NCBI RefSeq assembly: GCF_016801865.2
Contig: NC_068938.1
Span: 76,535,316 to 76,599,315, forward strand
Length of the DNA stretch: 64,000 bases
Direction of reading: 5' to 3'
From: Culex pipiens pallens
Lineage: Eukaryota; Arthropoda; Insecta; Diptera; Culicidae
Made by a program: the position numbers and the translations under genes. Under the pieces are notes generated by a model that saw nothing but the letters and a program-made list of their open reading frames with translations, did no database searches and had not been told where the DNA came from. Below are positions 46,762-58,870 of this stretch, piece after piece. Each line of letters begins with the position of its first letter. The stretch's first letter is position 1.

Positions 46762-49700
46762 GTGAGTGTGGAGTTGTTTTGGGGTGATGGAATGCAAATT
46801 GATTGGGATTTTTTTGTTTTTTAGGATGCGAGCAGTGCGCGAGTCCGTCTTACGTGTGCGATCCGGACACGGGTCGGTGCATGTGCCCGCCAAACAGTCA
46901 CGGCCACGAGTGTCGATCATGTGTGGCGAATACCTGGGGTAATGTGTTTCAGCGTGGCTGTCAGAACTGTGAGTGCGACATTGCAGGATCGATTGGGCAA
47001 TCATGCAACGCTCAAACGGGGCAGTGCAACTGCAAGGAAGGGTTCACCGGTCGGCAGTGTAACGAGTGTGCTGCCGGGTATTACGGATATCCAAACTGCC
47101 AGAGGTGTGGGTGTGACGAGCGGGGATCGATTCCGCGTCCCGATGGAAGCTTTGATTGTGACGAACATGGGCAGTGCCTGTGCAAATCGATGGTGTTTGG
47201 ACGGCAGTGTGATCAGTGCAAGTCTGCGACGTTTGGACTTGCGGCGATCAATCCGGACGGTTGCACCAGGTGCTTCTGCTTTGGACGATCGCAGGACTGC
47301 GAGCAGAGCGAGTTCTCGTGGGGACAGATCCGACTGCAGGGCTCGCGGAATCTCAGCGTAGAGTACGTGGTGAAGGACGAGGACGACTTCGACTTTGATT
47401 ACGTTGTAGTGATCCAGCTCGAAGGAACCAAAACTTATCGTGAAGACGCGGAAATCAAGAACATGAACAACCTGGATTTGATTCCAAGCTCTACCGGAAA
47501 CGTTTCGATAGGCGCATACAGCGCTTTCCAGTACCCGCTGTACTTCCAACTTCCTCCGCAATTCCTTGGAGATCGCACGACCAGTTACGGAGGTCTCCTG
47601 AACTACACTCTAGTCACGGTGGGAGCCTTCCAGAACATCCCGGAAGCATCACTTCGTCAGTTCCCTATGGTGCAACTGCACACGCATGATGAACTTGTGC
47701 TGGATTACTACGAGGATCGGATTGTGTACGACAAGGAGGTTAACCGGTACTCGGCTAGGTTGCACGAGAGCCTCTGGAAGAACCACTACGATGGTCAACA
47801 CATCACGCGTGCCATTCTGATGGTGGCACTGCAGAACGTGAGGCATATCTTTGTCAGAGGAACGATTACCACCGACTTTCGACAAGTTGTGTAAGTAGCT
47901 ACGTTGAGAATTTTATTATTTATGATTTGGAAATTTAAAATTACAATGTTTGTAATTTTTAATTACAACATTTGTAATTAAAAATTACAATATTTGTATT
48001 TTAAAAGGTTTGTTATTTTAAATAACAATGTATGTAATTTCAAATAACAATGTTTGTAATTTCAAATTACAGTGTTTGTAATTTCAAATTACGGTTTGTT
48101 ATTTCAAATTACAATTTATGAAATTTAAAATTTCAACAAACCTTTTCCAGGCTCACCAACGTCACCCTGGATGCGGGAATCTTCGTCGCGGGTGCAGAGA
48201 ACAACCGTGCCTACGGAATCGAACGCTGCAACTGCCCGGCCCAGTACGGTGGCCTTTCCTGCCAGGACCCCGGCCCGGGTCACTACCGATTCAAGCCACG
48301 CCTCCCGAACAAGGAACCGGAAACGATCGACGATTACGTGGGCAAATCGCTGCCCTGCGACTGTAACGGTCGTAGCGAGGAGTGCCATCCCGAGACGGGC
48401 CATTGCTTGGTGAGTTCTTTTGAGATCTGATTTGAGGTTATGTTTGTGAAACAATCTTTTTTTTTGTAGAATTGTCGCAACAACACCGGCGGAGATAGCT
48501 GCCAGAACTGCGCGGAAGGATTCTTCGGCAACCCGAACTACGGCTCGTGCGAGGCGTGTCCGTGTCCGGAGACGCGCAAGAACTTTGCCAAGGGATGCCA
48601 CGTGAAGGGTAGCGAGGTCAGCTGCATCTGCAAGCCCGGCTATGCCGGGAAGTTGTGCGAGCGGTGCGTGAAGGGTTATTACGGCTTTCCGGAGCTGGAG
48701 GACGGGCGGTGCGAGTACTGTGACTGCAATCGAGAGGGGAGTTTGTCGGATGAGTGCGAGACGAAGAGTGGCCAGTGCCAGTGCAAGCCGGGGATCACGG
48801 GGAAGCGGTGCGATCGCTGCGAGCAGCCGAAGCACATCGTGCAGGGGTACAAGTGTAAACGTGAGTTTGGAGGATAACTTTGAAGGTTGTTGAAAATTAA
48901 AATAATTCTGAATTTCAGCCTGTGACAACTGCACGGTGATACTGATCGATGATCTGAACGAGTTGACGTGGAAGTTGGATCGCGACACGACACACATTGA
49001 TAAGGATGGCATTCCTGCGCCCTGGATCGAGCTGGAAAAGTTCGAACGCGAAGCGGAAGAGCTCGGCTACGCCGTAGGTCAGCTGCTGGACGTAAAGGAT
49101 CGGCTGGTCAACTTTGACAACTCGCTGCTGGATAGCGTAAGTATTAGTTCAATCGAAATCAGTTCTTCATCTAATTCGACTCACATTTCCAGATGAAACG
49201 CAACTCAACCCGCCTTAACAAACGTCTCAACAAAATCTCCAACCGCGCCGACGACTTCCGCGACAACGCCGTCATCAAAACGCTGGATCGCTCGATCGCC
49301 CTGCGGGACGACATCGGCGAACTTAAAAATGACGTTCGTTCGACGATCGAGGTGCTGAACAACTACGGCACCGGCGATCATCACATCAAGCTGCCGATCG
49401 CGGTCAAGGAAGCGGACGAACTGCTGGCGGACATCAAGTTCAAGTACGGCCAGAGTAAGCCGAACCCGGAGGTGCTGGAGTGTTCGCTGCGACAGTACGA
49501 TCATTGGAGCAACGTTTCGGAGGTGGTGAAGCGTCAGGCGGATCGGTTGGACGATTTGAAGTTTGAGTTTGCGACGCTTCGTGGACGGATGGATGATTTC
49601 GATCGGTTGAACCGGGAGGTGTTTAACAACGCAACGCTGACGGAGAGCTTTACGAGTATGAACAGGAGGAAGTTGGCGGAGTTGGAGCGGAAGTTTCAGC

Positions 49701-52700
49701 AAGCGGACGAAATGGTCGACGAGATGCAGGTGTTTCTGGATGAGGATATCCTGGCAGATAGTGCGGTTAAATACGAGCAGATCATCGATAACTACAAGCA
49801 GCTGGAGCAGAATCGGGAGAATTTGAAGTGGCTGAACGATGCTTTGGAAGATACGATCAAGGAGTTTGACAGAAGATTTGAAGAGTTGATGCAGGATGTG
49901 GTGCCGAAGGCTATTGCACGTGGTCATCAACTTAAAGAGGAAGCCGATGAATATCAGCGGAAGTTCAAGCACACGGAAGACGGCGCTGCAAACGCATTGA
50001 AAGCAAGCTTGGCGTACGACAACATAATTAAAGCGATTGTCTCCGCCCAAGAGTTGGCAGATATCGCGACGGATAGCGCTAAGGCAGCCAACATCAAGGT
50101 TCACCCACTAGGAGGAATTTCGGTAGCTGAAAGAAGCGAACACTCGCTGAATGTCTCCTCAAACATTGAGAAGAAGGCAAACAAGGAGTTGGAGAAGGCT
50201 CGCGAACTGGAAGAAATCCTAATCGGCAAGGAAAAGAAGGTCGAAAGTCTGCAGTATCAACTGCGGCTAGCCGGAGTCGACAACAACAAGGTGATGGAAG
50301 AGCAAGGTCAGATCAACCGAGGGGAAGCCATGAAGAAGCTGCAAGGAACGCTCGATCAGGCCAACATCGTATCCAACCAGATGAAATTCGTACGAGAGGA
50401 AGCCGTCGGCTTGAACAGTGACGTGTACAAACTCAAACTCAAGCTGGCCAAACTGGAACCGGAGTGGGACACCAAGTTTGGCATGGCGGAAGAAAACGTC
50501 TCCCAATCGCTGGGAAACATTCTGAACGCCAAAAAGGAGCTCAACGGAGTGGAGAAGCTGGCGCGAACGCAGAGCGAAAAGTTCCAGGCGTGGAACGCCT
50601 CCTTCTCAGCGCAGCTGCAGGAGCTGAAGGATAAAATTGCGCGGGCGAAGCACGCAGCTGAAGGGATCCGCGTCTCCCTCGAGTCCCAAGACGAGTGCAT
50701 GCGATCGTACGCCCCCGTCTCCTACGGCCCATCCACAACAAACAAAATCATGCTCTCGGTCGCCCTCAGCGGTGACAAGCCCAACTCCCCGCTGGTCTTC
50801 ATCCAGGGCGAGGAACGGCGCTTCATCGCGGTAGAAATGGTCAAACGGCGCATTCGGCTAGTGTGGAACCTGGGCGACGAAGTCGTCGTCATCACCCACC
50901 CAACCGAAATCAAACCACGTGACCCGAAGTACGATGACGCGTGGTACTTTATCGAGGCAAACCGAACTTTCAACCTGTGTAATTTGAACGTACGCCGGAT
51001 GACGCACAGCGGAGTGCTGGTGCACGCGAACCCGGTGACGGGAGCGAGCAATCCCGAACAGTCCAAGCTAACGATGGGACCGAGCAGCAGGATTTGGGTG
51101 GGTGGAGTTCCGGACGAGCTGAGGGTGCCGCAGCTGCAGGCTGCAGGAGCGGGGTTGGGAGTGATACTGAGTCAGCTGTACGTGGATCAGCGGCAGATTG
51201 GGCTGTGGCACTTTACGTCGTCGGTTGGCAGCTGTCAGGGAGCGATGCTGGGACCACAGGAAAGTTCTGGGACGACGAACGAGCGGCACTTCAACGGGGA
51301 TGGGTATGCAGTGCTGCAAAAGTCGTCGAGCCACAGGAGTAACAAGCAGTTCAGCTTGACGTTGAGCTTTAAGACGTTGGACGAGAACGCGCTGATCTTC
51401 CTGGCGTTGGATGAGACGAATGTAAGCGTTTTGTTTTCTCTTGCACAATAGATTGAACTAATCTTTACCCTCCCTTTCCAGAACCGCTCCATCTCCCTCA
51501 CTCTGTACCAGGGCCGGCTGGTGTTCCGCGTGGACTACGGTGGCGACTCCAAGCTCGAGATCAACACCACCAACCGGTACAATACGGGCCAGTGGGTTGT
51601 GGTGGAGGCGGCACGTTCCTTCTCCAAGGGCAGCACCGAAAACGGCATCCTGAAGGTGGACAACCAGGAGGAACATCGCGGCGCACCGACCAAGCCGATC
51701 AACTCGGGAATGCTGCCGAACTTGGGCGTGAATTACTATCTGGGTGGGGTGCCGCCGGGTTTCAAGTCGGGCACGACGAAGGCTCCCGGGGCGGATCACG
51801 CGTTTTTGGGTTGCTTGAAGGGAGTTCACATAACGGGAGTGTCCTATGATCCGTTGGACAGTTCGAAGCACTTTGGAATTGAGGGGTCGTGCGTGGATAC
51901 GATTAATAGGGCTGGCTTTTACGGGAATGGTTGGGTGGAGTTCCCGTCGCACAGTTTGAGGAAGAGAGCGAACTTTGGGTTTGTGTTCAGGACGTTGGAG
52001 CCGAACTGTTCGCTGCTGGTTTCCGGCTTTCCGTCGAGTCTTTCGAGTGACTTTGATTCCAAAGATCTGCGTGGTAACTACTCGGTGTTTTTGTACGAGG
52101 GGAAACTGAACCTGTGGGTTGATTCCGGAGCTGGCCGTGTCGAGTTGGAGTCGAACAACACGCTGAACGATGGAGAGTATCACGTGATCAGTGTTATCAA
52201 ACGAGGTAGAACCGTGGAGTTGCGAATTGACGACGAGTTGCAGGGATCGAAGGGACTACCGAAGGCGCAAGCCCTCGTGAATCTTCCTGGAGAAGCTGGA
52301 GGACTCTTCTTGGGAGGAGTTCCGGATGACCCGGCGTTCGACAGCCTGTCGAAGACCTTCTCCGGACTCAAAGGAGTAATCGCCAACGTGGTGTTCAACA
52401 ACAGGACCATTTCCTTTGACCAGGCTCTGAACTTTACCAACGTTCAAATGGGACGCTCCGGACCGAACATGGGCTCGCAAGGACTGAACACGATCCTCAT
52501 GAAGACCGAGCCCATCGGAGGTAGCTTCAAGGCCCCACCGGAAGGCTGCAACCGGGTGAGTAGCGACTGCTCGAACGCTCAGCAGCAGGGTATTTAACGC
52601 TACAATTAACCTCTCTCTCCAAAATTTCTGTACTTACAGAGTGTTGGTATTACTAACGGTTGCTAAACACAGAAGTGAGCACACACTGAGCACTTCACAC

Positions 52701-55700
52701 GTCTCTAGTTATTACTTAGATTTAGTGGTTATTTTGCATGGTCGTTTAGTTACTTCTATCTCTCGCTCTCATTTTTGCCTAAAAATCGATGGTGACGGAC
52801 GCTTTCAAAATTAATGCTTAGTTCACACTTTAAGTTTAAACGCATTTCTAGTTAAGATAAAAAACAAAACAAGCGTGGGTGTCTCTTTATCTGGTACTAA
52901 ATTGGCACTAATTTTTCACTGCTTCCAAGGTAATCCAAACACGTTTCGCATTGCAGCCACTAAATATGTTCTCTAACATTTAATCCGATATTTCCTAGGT
53001 TGGTAGCTATTCGTACGAGCCGAACGCGTTCAAGTACGGCGACAAACCGCAGAGCCACTCGATCGTAACGGTGGCGGCGCGCAACCTGTGGCAGCGGAAC
53101 TTCAACATCCAGTTCGACTTCCGGACGTTCTACCCGAACGGGGTGCTGTTTGCGGCGTTGGTTAGTGTCACGCGGTGTTGGCGAAATAAATCTCTCAATA
53201 ATTCCTCAAATTTCCATCCGCCAGGGCTCCAAAGACAAGGCGAAACACTTCATCATGCTGGCTCTGCGGGACGGCACGCTGGCGCTGACGATTCGGGGCC
53301 GCAAGCGGGACCAGCTGCTGCTGCCGGTGAAGCTGAACGACGGCCAGTGGCACCACGTGTCGCTGAACAGCGTCAAGAAGAAGGCCACGCTGAGCGTCCA
53401 CGTGGGCAACAGTCTCAGCTCGGCCCAGATCCGACTACCAAAGAAGCTGAACGCGGCGAACAACCTGTTCGTGGGTGGCATCCCGGACGAGGCGTTGCTG
53501 CCGAAGGAGCTGCAACCAAAGCCGGAGGAGTTCAAGGGATGCCTGCGGAAGTTCTCGGTGAACAACAACACGCAGGATTTGGCGAGGCCCGGGCGGCATT
53601 TGAACGTGGGCCAGTGCTTCCCGCGGATCGAGCAGGGTTCTTACTTTCCGGGAGATGCGTACGCAATCTATAGTGAGTTTAATTTCGTTTTTGAAAGAGA
53701 TCCGATTAACAAATTCGCTTTTATATCGTAGAACGCAACTTCAACGTTGGCAAGTTCATGGACGTAGACCTAGAACTTCGGACGTCGGAGGTCAACGGAA
53801 TCCTCATGAGCGTGGCGGACCCCATCAACGGCTTCCCAGCCTTTTCGTTGGAAATATCCAACGGAAACGTAAGCTTAGTACAAAAAAAATCCACCAACAC
53901 CCTTATCTAACTTTCCAACTTGCTTCCAGGTCGTCCTTTCGATAGACGTCGGCGACGGGTATCCGATCCGGGTCCAGAGTACGCTCCCCTCGAACTACAC
54001 CCTGTGCGACAACCGGTGGCACAACGTGTCGGCGCTGTACGAGGACCACCAGATTGTGCTGCGGGTGGATCACTACCCGCCGAACACGCTGCTGGTGCAG
54101 TCCAACGACGTGCTGCGGAGGGTGGCCACCAAGGCGCCGCTCTACATTGGCGGGCTGCCGGGTAAGTTTTTCAAATTGATAATTTTCAGCAACATTTTCA
54201 CTAAGCTGAGCAGTGCTTTAAAAATGTATTTTCTATTCGCGTTTTGGCTGTAAAAGAACGTAGACATGTCACATAACATGATAAATATTCTATTTGTGTT
54301 TATCATCAAGTAAAAATGTAGCGTGACGGGACAACATAAGAAAACTAGATTTTTTCGCAACAGTTTAAGGAAAATGTCCTTTGGCTTCATCCATAAAGTA
54401 CGTTGAAATGGCTTTTAGATATCATTACTAAAAAGTTGAGCTTCAATGAACTTTTTAGCACTATCTATTCAAATAAACTTTTGACACATTCGACAACGAT
54501 TATTTTTTTGTTTTTAGCATCAGTGTTAATTTTTGGCAGCTAACAAAAATATTATTAAGGTGGTAGATGGTGTCCTTAACTTTTGGGGCAATGACTGTCA
54601 ATAATGGTTCTGAATTCAGGGTCCAGAAATCGTGAATTCAAATGAAAACATAATCACTATATGTAAAATGCTTCTACAAACAACACAAAGAAAACATTTT
54701 TTTTGGTTGAAACATTCTTAATCAAGATTTGAATGTTTTTCTTAAACAAACATGGCCGCCAAATGGCCGTTTGGGGATGATGCCTTCCAGAGCCTTAAAA
54801 TATTCAAAAATCTGTATCTTGAGAACGAATTTTTCTGATCAATTGGGTGGCATTGGCAAAGTTGTATATATTGTTTAGGACCATGACATGGTCGAACGTA
54901 AGTGTATGTGTAATAAGGGCCTTTTTTCCAATGTGAGGGTTGATTTTAAAAGTTTGAAAATATTTGTTTTTGAATGAACGAAAAAATTGATGATGGTTTC
55001 ATTTGATGCATATTTGCTCAGTTATCGTAAAATCATTTTTCCTGTTTGTTTGCTTTTAGAGGTTTGAATGTCTTTAAAACAAATGTGTAGGAAATGGTCT
55101 GATCTTTTCAGATGATGTCAAGCTTGGTCATCACTTCTGCAGGAAAAAATAAGCACAAACAAATAAGGCCGTTGCAAATAATTTTTGAAGTTTTAATAGA
55201 TTTTGCTCGGTTTATTCTAGAGGTCGTATCAAGGTGCTCCGATTTGGATGAAACATTTAGCATTTGTTTGTCTATACATGAGATGGACTCATGCCAAATA
55301 CGAGCCCTCTACACAAAGGGAACACAAAGGAAAGTGGGGTAAAACGGGCATTCAAGTATTAAACCCAAAAAAAGAAAATTAAAAAAATCATAAGATTTCT
55401 CTCATTTTCATGAAATTTCATCAATTTCAACTCTCTTACATGCATTCGAAAGGTCAAAATGTGCTTTTTTAATAGTTTGAATAGTTGAGGTTCGCAAAGC
55501 GGCCTCAATTTTGAACTGTCAAAGTGGAACCAATTTACTGTTCCCCAAAAGTAGAGAGTATTGTTATCGATCATTAAAAAATCTTTTTTTTGCAAGAATG
55601 AAAAAGTCAAGAAATTTTAAGAAAGTGGAAGGCGAGAACGTCATTTTTTATAATTATGAATGAATGTTGTTGATAGAGTCCATGCGGCTGTCTTTATTAT

Positions 55701-58501
55701 TGGATTCCGTTTGAAAACCTGGTTGATTGAAAATCTTCTCTATTTGTTGGATCACCCTCTCTAGAATTAGCGATGTTATTTTCGCTGGACTAGCTGCAGG
55801 ATTCCAAAATCTGCCAGGGTATTTATCTGCGAAATCGCAGTATGACACTCTCGCCGCAGTTCTTCGTCACCCGTAAAAAAGAAAATTCTAACCAATCGAA
55901 ACGCGAAAATTTTCCAGCGAAAAAAGTCAAAAACTAGACAAAATAAAACACACACTACTGATTATAAAACAGCTCATTTACCAGCAAGAAAAAAGTCATG
56001 CTTGTGCTTGAACAGCCTCCTTCTTTGTTGATGTAAACAAAGTGGGATCATTCGATAATCACGTTACGCATTCTCTCTATTCATCACCAAGCTAAAAACT
56101 GAAGCGAGAGTGTCATTCTGCGAAGTCATGGATAAATTCCCTGGCTGATTTTGGAAACCGGCAGCATTTCCTGATCCATTCGTAATTATTAAAAAATAAC
56201 GATCTGGCCTTTAACTTTCTTAAAATTTCTTGACTTCAACTCCAAGTCCTCAAAAGCCACACTATTCAGCACCCAGGGTCATACTAATGCTCGACAATCA
56301 AAAATTGGACAACGAACAAAATTTTTTTTTCGTGATTCGATTATCCGATGATTCGATCAACATGAAATTTTTCCAAAGCCTTCGGATAATCGAGCCTTGA
56401 CATCTGGACTGTACTGACTGGTGGATTGACTAAACATATAGACATTTGATCTACAAAATTGAAAAAATGTTGTATGGAACTCGTCGTTGTATGGAAAAAA
56501 TAGGTTTTCCGCACCACCTGGTTCATCCAACTCGGCGAACTTCGTTGGATAAATTTACGACTTGTGCTGAAAAAATCTTCTTTTTGCAACTTGTTGCATA
56601 AAGTACTATTATGCAACAAGTCGCAATTTTTTTTTTTCAGCACGAGTCGTTCAACAGCAGTATTTGCAGAGATGGATATGGACGAGAATTTTATTTTTAA
56701 AATGCTTAAAGATTGCTGCTCTCGCACCTAATCAAAATTTTACGGTTTTTGTTGTTTATTCAAATATTTCTGGCAACTTTAACCCTCTTAGTCGCGCTGC
56801 CCTTAATATAATAGTTCTATAAATACTTTCCTAAAATGTAGATTTTTGCATATTATTATAAATTGTTTGGATATTTGTTGCGAAAAACAAAGGTTACATT
56901 ATCTTTCTTGGACTAAGAAAATGACCTGTTTTCTGAAATACTAATATTTAGCTAAGCTGCCAAATGCCAACATTTTTTTGTTGTTGCGATTTTCATTTTA
57001 AATAATAAAATATGCCTTTTTTTAGCCGGGACCGTGGTGTAGGGGTAAGCGTGGTTGCCTCTCACCCAGTCGGCCTGGGTTTGATCCCAGAAGGTCTCGG
57101 TGGCAAATTTTGAGACGAGATTTGTCTGATCACGCCTTCCGTCGGACAGGGAAGTAAATGTTGGCTCCGGTCTAACCTAGAGGTTAGGTCGTTAGCTCAG
57201 TCTAGGTGTAGGAGTCGTCTCCCTGGGTCCTGCCTCGGTGGAGTCGCTGGTAGACAGTTGGACTCACAATCCAAAGGTCGTCAGTTCGAATCCCGGGGTG
57301 GATGGAAGCTTAGGGGTAAAAAGAGGTTTGCAATTGCCTCAACAATAATCAAGTCTTCGGACACCTAGTTTCGAGTAGGAATCTCGCAATCGAGAACGCC
57401 AAGGCAATGCTGTAGAGCGGATAATTTGATTTTTTTTATGCCTTTTTTGCCTTCCTCACTTTACTGAGGAAAGGCTATAAAATCACTCGAAAAATGAACT
57501 TCTCAATTAGACCTCCTAGACCCATTTTTATGTATACCTATCGACTCATAATCAAATTCTGAGCAAATGTCTGTGTGTGTGGTGGGATGTTGATCAAAAA
57601 ATTGTCACTCGATTATCTCGACATTGGCTGAACCGATTTTGTCCGTTTTGGCCTCATTCGATCCGTCTTGGGGTCCCATAAGTCGCTATTAAAAATTATG
57701 CAGTTTAGTTAAGTACTTCAATAGTTATGCTAAAAAAAACAATTTTGACAAAAGTCCGGAAGATTGTAAAAAGGGTGGTTTTTGTAAGAAAACCCGTCAT
57801 GCTATACATTTTTAGAAAGGTTTTCAAAAGAGCTTTCCAATGCGTCCAAAACATTAAAAATCTGACAACCCTATCAAAAGTTATAAGCTCTTAAGTGTTA
57901 TTTACGCACTTTTTCGAGGCCAGATCTCAGATATTTTGATGAAAATGTTGTCCGGATCTCTCATGCGACCTATTGTTGGATAGGTATTCAAAAGACCTTT
58001 CTAACGCATCCAAAACATTGAAGAACTGACAACCCTATCAAAAGTTATAAGCACTTAAGTGTTCTTTAAGCACCTTTTCGAGGCCGGATCTCAGATATTT
58101 TGATGAAAATGCTGTCCGGATCTCTCATACGACCTATCGTTGGATAGGTATTCAAAAGACCTTTCTAACGCGTCCAAAACATTGAAGATCTGACAACCCT
58201 ATCAAAAGTTATAAGTACTTAAGTGTTATTTACGCACTTTTGCATTTTGGATAGCACTCTTTAAATGTGAGGAAGGCGCCAACCACCTAAGGGTGGATTA
58301 AGTAACGTTTTTTAAATAATTATTTCTAATAACTGTCATCCCTCTATCCTTCCAGACACCGCTCCCAGTGGCACGCTGCTCCTGCGGGAGAACTTCAAAG
58401 GTTGCATCCGCAACGTGGTGATTCGGAACGAGCGCAAGGACTGGACCGACATGGACGCGCTGCACAACGTGCTGCTGAGCGAATGTTTAGCCGTCAACTA
58501 G
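46471..58501 (+). CDS. LanA: Laminin subunit alpha, C-terminal 2,216 residues in 12 exons (partial gene)
   Basis: Laminin alpha joins beta and gamma chains into the cross-shaped trimer of basement membranes; its C-terminal LG domains bind integrins and dystroglycan. The exons join at canonical GT-AG sites with consistent phases and encode, in order, five LE repeats, an L4 domain set inside a sixth LE, three to four further LE repeats, a coiled coil of about 550 residues, and LG1-LG5. The N-terminal LN domain and first LE repeats are missing upstream. I favour the alpha-3/5 type (LanA) over the wing blister type. The L4 entry (TRCFCFG), the coil start (CDNC.VILIDDL) and the LG5 region resemble vertebrate alpha-5, and no RGD, reported for wing blister L4, is seen. 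The paralogue call is not certain; the laminin alpha call is. No stop or frameshift interrupts it. Confidence 0.95.
46825..47890 (+). CDS. LanA: Laminin alpha exon: three LE domains and most of L4
   Basis: Acceptor TTTTTTAG, donor GT|GTAAGT. Three LE modules (CEQCASPSYVC..., CECDIAGSIGQSC..., CGCDERGSIPRPDG...) are followed by TRCFCFGRSQDCEQ, the LE half that opens the L4 (laminin IV) domain. L4 landmarks include PLYFQLPPQFLGDRTTSYGG, the expected conserved core. Confidence 0.95.
48151..48409 (+). CDS. LanA: Laminin alpha exon: end of L4 and start of next LE
   Basis: Acceptor CTTTTCCAG, donor TTG|GTGAGT. It closes the L4 domain (LTNVTLDAG), re-enters the interrupted LE module (ERCNCPAQYGGLSC) and starts the next (CDCNGRSEECHPETGHCL). 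The preceding intron (47891-48150) is made of short AT repeats with 'tttgtaatttcaaattac' words. Confidence 0.95.
48470..48860 (+). CDS. LanA: Laminin alpha exon: LE repeats before the coil
   Basis: Acceptor TTTTTGTAG, donor AAA C|GTGAGT. It continues with NCRNNTGGDSC, CPCPETRKNFAKGC..., and CDCNREGSLSDEC..., completing the LE rod up to the cysteines that start the coiled coil. Confidence 0.95.
48919..49136 (+). CDS. LanA: Laminin alpha exon: start of coiled coil
   Basis: Acceptor AATTTCAG, donor AGC|GTAAGT. It begins PCDNCTVILIDDLNEL: the two cysteines form the interchain disulphide region at the centre of the laminin cross, and heptad-patterned helix follows. Confidence 0.95.
49193..51421 (+). 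CDS. LanA: Laminin alpha exon: coiled coil, LG1, start of LG2
   Basis: This 2,229-nt exon encodes 743 residues. About 500 are Glu/Lys/Leu-rich heptads pairing with the beta and gamma chains. LG1 follows from about ECMRSYAPVSYG, with IWVGGVPDEL near its end, and LG2 begins before the donor AAT|GTAAGC. The long minus-strand open frame at 49205-50104 is its shadow. Confidence 0.95.
51482..52555 (+). CDS. LanA: Laminin alpha exon: LG2, LG3 and linker
   Basis: Acceptor CCTTTCCAG, donor CGG|GTGAGT (phase 0). LG2 ends with FLGCLKGVHITG..., and LG3 contains LFLGGVPDDPAF and GLKGVIANVVFN. The LG3-LG4 linker (about EGCNR to VGSYSYEP) is short. Confidence 0.95.
52999..53160 (+). CDS. LanA: Laminin alpha exon: start of LG4
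   Basis: Acceptor TATTTCCTAG, donor TTG|GTTAGT. It encodes 54 residues, starting VGSYSYEPNAFKYGD and ending PNGVLFAAL, the first strands of LG4. The donor GTTAGT is weaker than the others but the frame joins cleanly. Confidence 0.93.
53225..53672 (+). CDS. LanA: Laminin alpha exon: LG4 and entry to LG5
   Basis: Acceptor CATCCGCCAG, donor TAT A|GTGAGT. It carries LFVGGIPDEALLP and FKGCLRKFSVNN, the usual LG end motif, then YFPGDAYAIY leading into LG5. Confidence 0.95.
53732..53868 (+). CDS. LanA: Laminin alpha exon: LG5 part
   Basis: Acceptor TATATCGTAG, donor AAC|GTAAGC. It encodes KRNFNVGKFMDVDLELR... to LEISNGN, the first sheets of LG5. Confidence 0.93.
53930..54161 (+). CDS. LanA: Laminin alpha exon: LG5 part
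   Basis: Acceptor TGCTTCCAG, donor CCG G|GTAAGT. It encodes VVLSIDVGDGYPIRVQ... CDNRWHNVSALYED and ends LYIGGLP, the typical LG core. Confidence 0.95.
56285..56416. mobile_element. Decayed pogo-like MITE end
   Basis: GATTCGATTATCCGATGATT near 56335 and GGATAATCGAGCC..TCTGGACTGTA near 56384-56416 match the right half of the MITE at 42680-43043. The left terminus is not intact. Confidence 0.6.
57023..57436 (+). mobile_element. Twin-type dimeric tRNA-derived SINE, copy 2
   Basis: Same structure as the copy at 22802: an A-box-like GGTGTAGGGGTAAGC with a tRNA-like B region (GGGTTTGATCCCAG), then a second tRNA-like unit with GTTCGAATCCC near 57287, and a 3' part ending 'caatgctgtagagcgg' plus T-rich tail. 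It is flanked by the 12-bp direct repeat TATGCCTTTTTT (57011-57022 and 57437-57448), a clear target duplication. Relative to copy 1 it carries an extra segment around 57197-57227. It is inserted in the laminin intron in the sense orientation, immediately next to a MITE end. Confidence 0.9.
57449..58308. mobile_element. MITE-like element with three internal ~164-bp repeats
   Basis: It begins GCCTTCCTCACTTTACTGAGG and ends near 'gtgaggaaggcgcc' with 'gggtggattaagtaacgtttttt'. Inside, the block containing CTGACAACCCTATCAAAAGT is present at 57862, 58027 and 58190 (spacing 165 and 163 bp), with 'ccggatctctcat.cgacctat.gttgg' between. A remnant of its right end occurs at 23283-23333. Confidence 0.7.
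58356..58501 (+). CDS. LanA: Laminin alpha last exon: end of LG5 and stop
   Basis: Acceptor ATCCTTCCAG. It encodes DTAPSGTLLLRENFKGCIRN..., the closing LG motif with the conserved Gly-Cys, and ends ECLAVN with TAG at 58499-58501. The final cysteine pairs within LG5. Confidence 0.95.
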
Positions 58502-58870
58502 TGAAGCGGACGATCTTCATCACAAACACACACACACACAAAACTTGTAAATAGACTAGATCATTGTTCGAATACGCTTGAACGACACACTTACACTACA
58601 CACACACCAATTCACACACTATGGGATACCAAATAATGTTTATGTTTCGAGTTGTTTTATTACTTAGAAAGCTTCGCGAGGCTTTTTCCTTCTTTTTCAA
58701 TGTTTCAGTGCTTTGAATGTTGGTTGCTGCCAGAATGCGTACAGACCACCGATTTTATTCGTTTTTAATGTAGAAAGAGTGCTTCAGCAGCGCTGCGCAA
58801 TGTGTTCTTAGTGGAAGTGTAAAAATTGCATTCGAGTCACACAAATAAACACAGTTGAGTAACTTTATAA
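58502..58870 (+). terminator. Laminin 3' UTR with polyadenylation signal
   Basis: About 360 bp containing CA-rich repeats (58528-58540, 58597-58618) and an AATAAA at 58844-58849, the most likely poly(A) signal. An inverted AATAAA (TTTATT at 58874-58879) follows at once, as expected if a minus-strand transcript converges here. Confidence 0.7.

Larger units (their letters stand above)
54162..58355 (+). other. Last laminin intron, 4.2 kb, filled with repeats
   Basis: Bounded by G|GTAAGT and TATCCTTCCAG. It holds, from left to right, AT-rich sequence with no recognised element (54162-55640); an inverted repeat around 55800-55862 and 56097-56162 ('ccaaaatctgccaggg..atgacactctcgc' and complement); a decayed pogo-like MITE end (to about 56416); a fragment of the 6279-7130 repeat family (about 56460-56640); a Twin SINE; and a MITE with internal tandem repeats. 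No exon is seen inside. Confidence 0.85.

Noticed and set aside
48125..49012. Long minus-strand open frame (295 codons)
   Set aside because: It is the complement of laminin exons C-E and runs through their introns; the plus-strand domains are unambiguous.
49205..50104. Minus-strand open frame of 299 codons
   Set aside because: Shadow of the coiled-coil exon; codon bias of the plus strand creates it.
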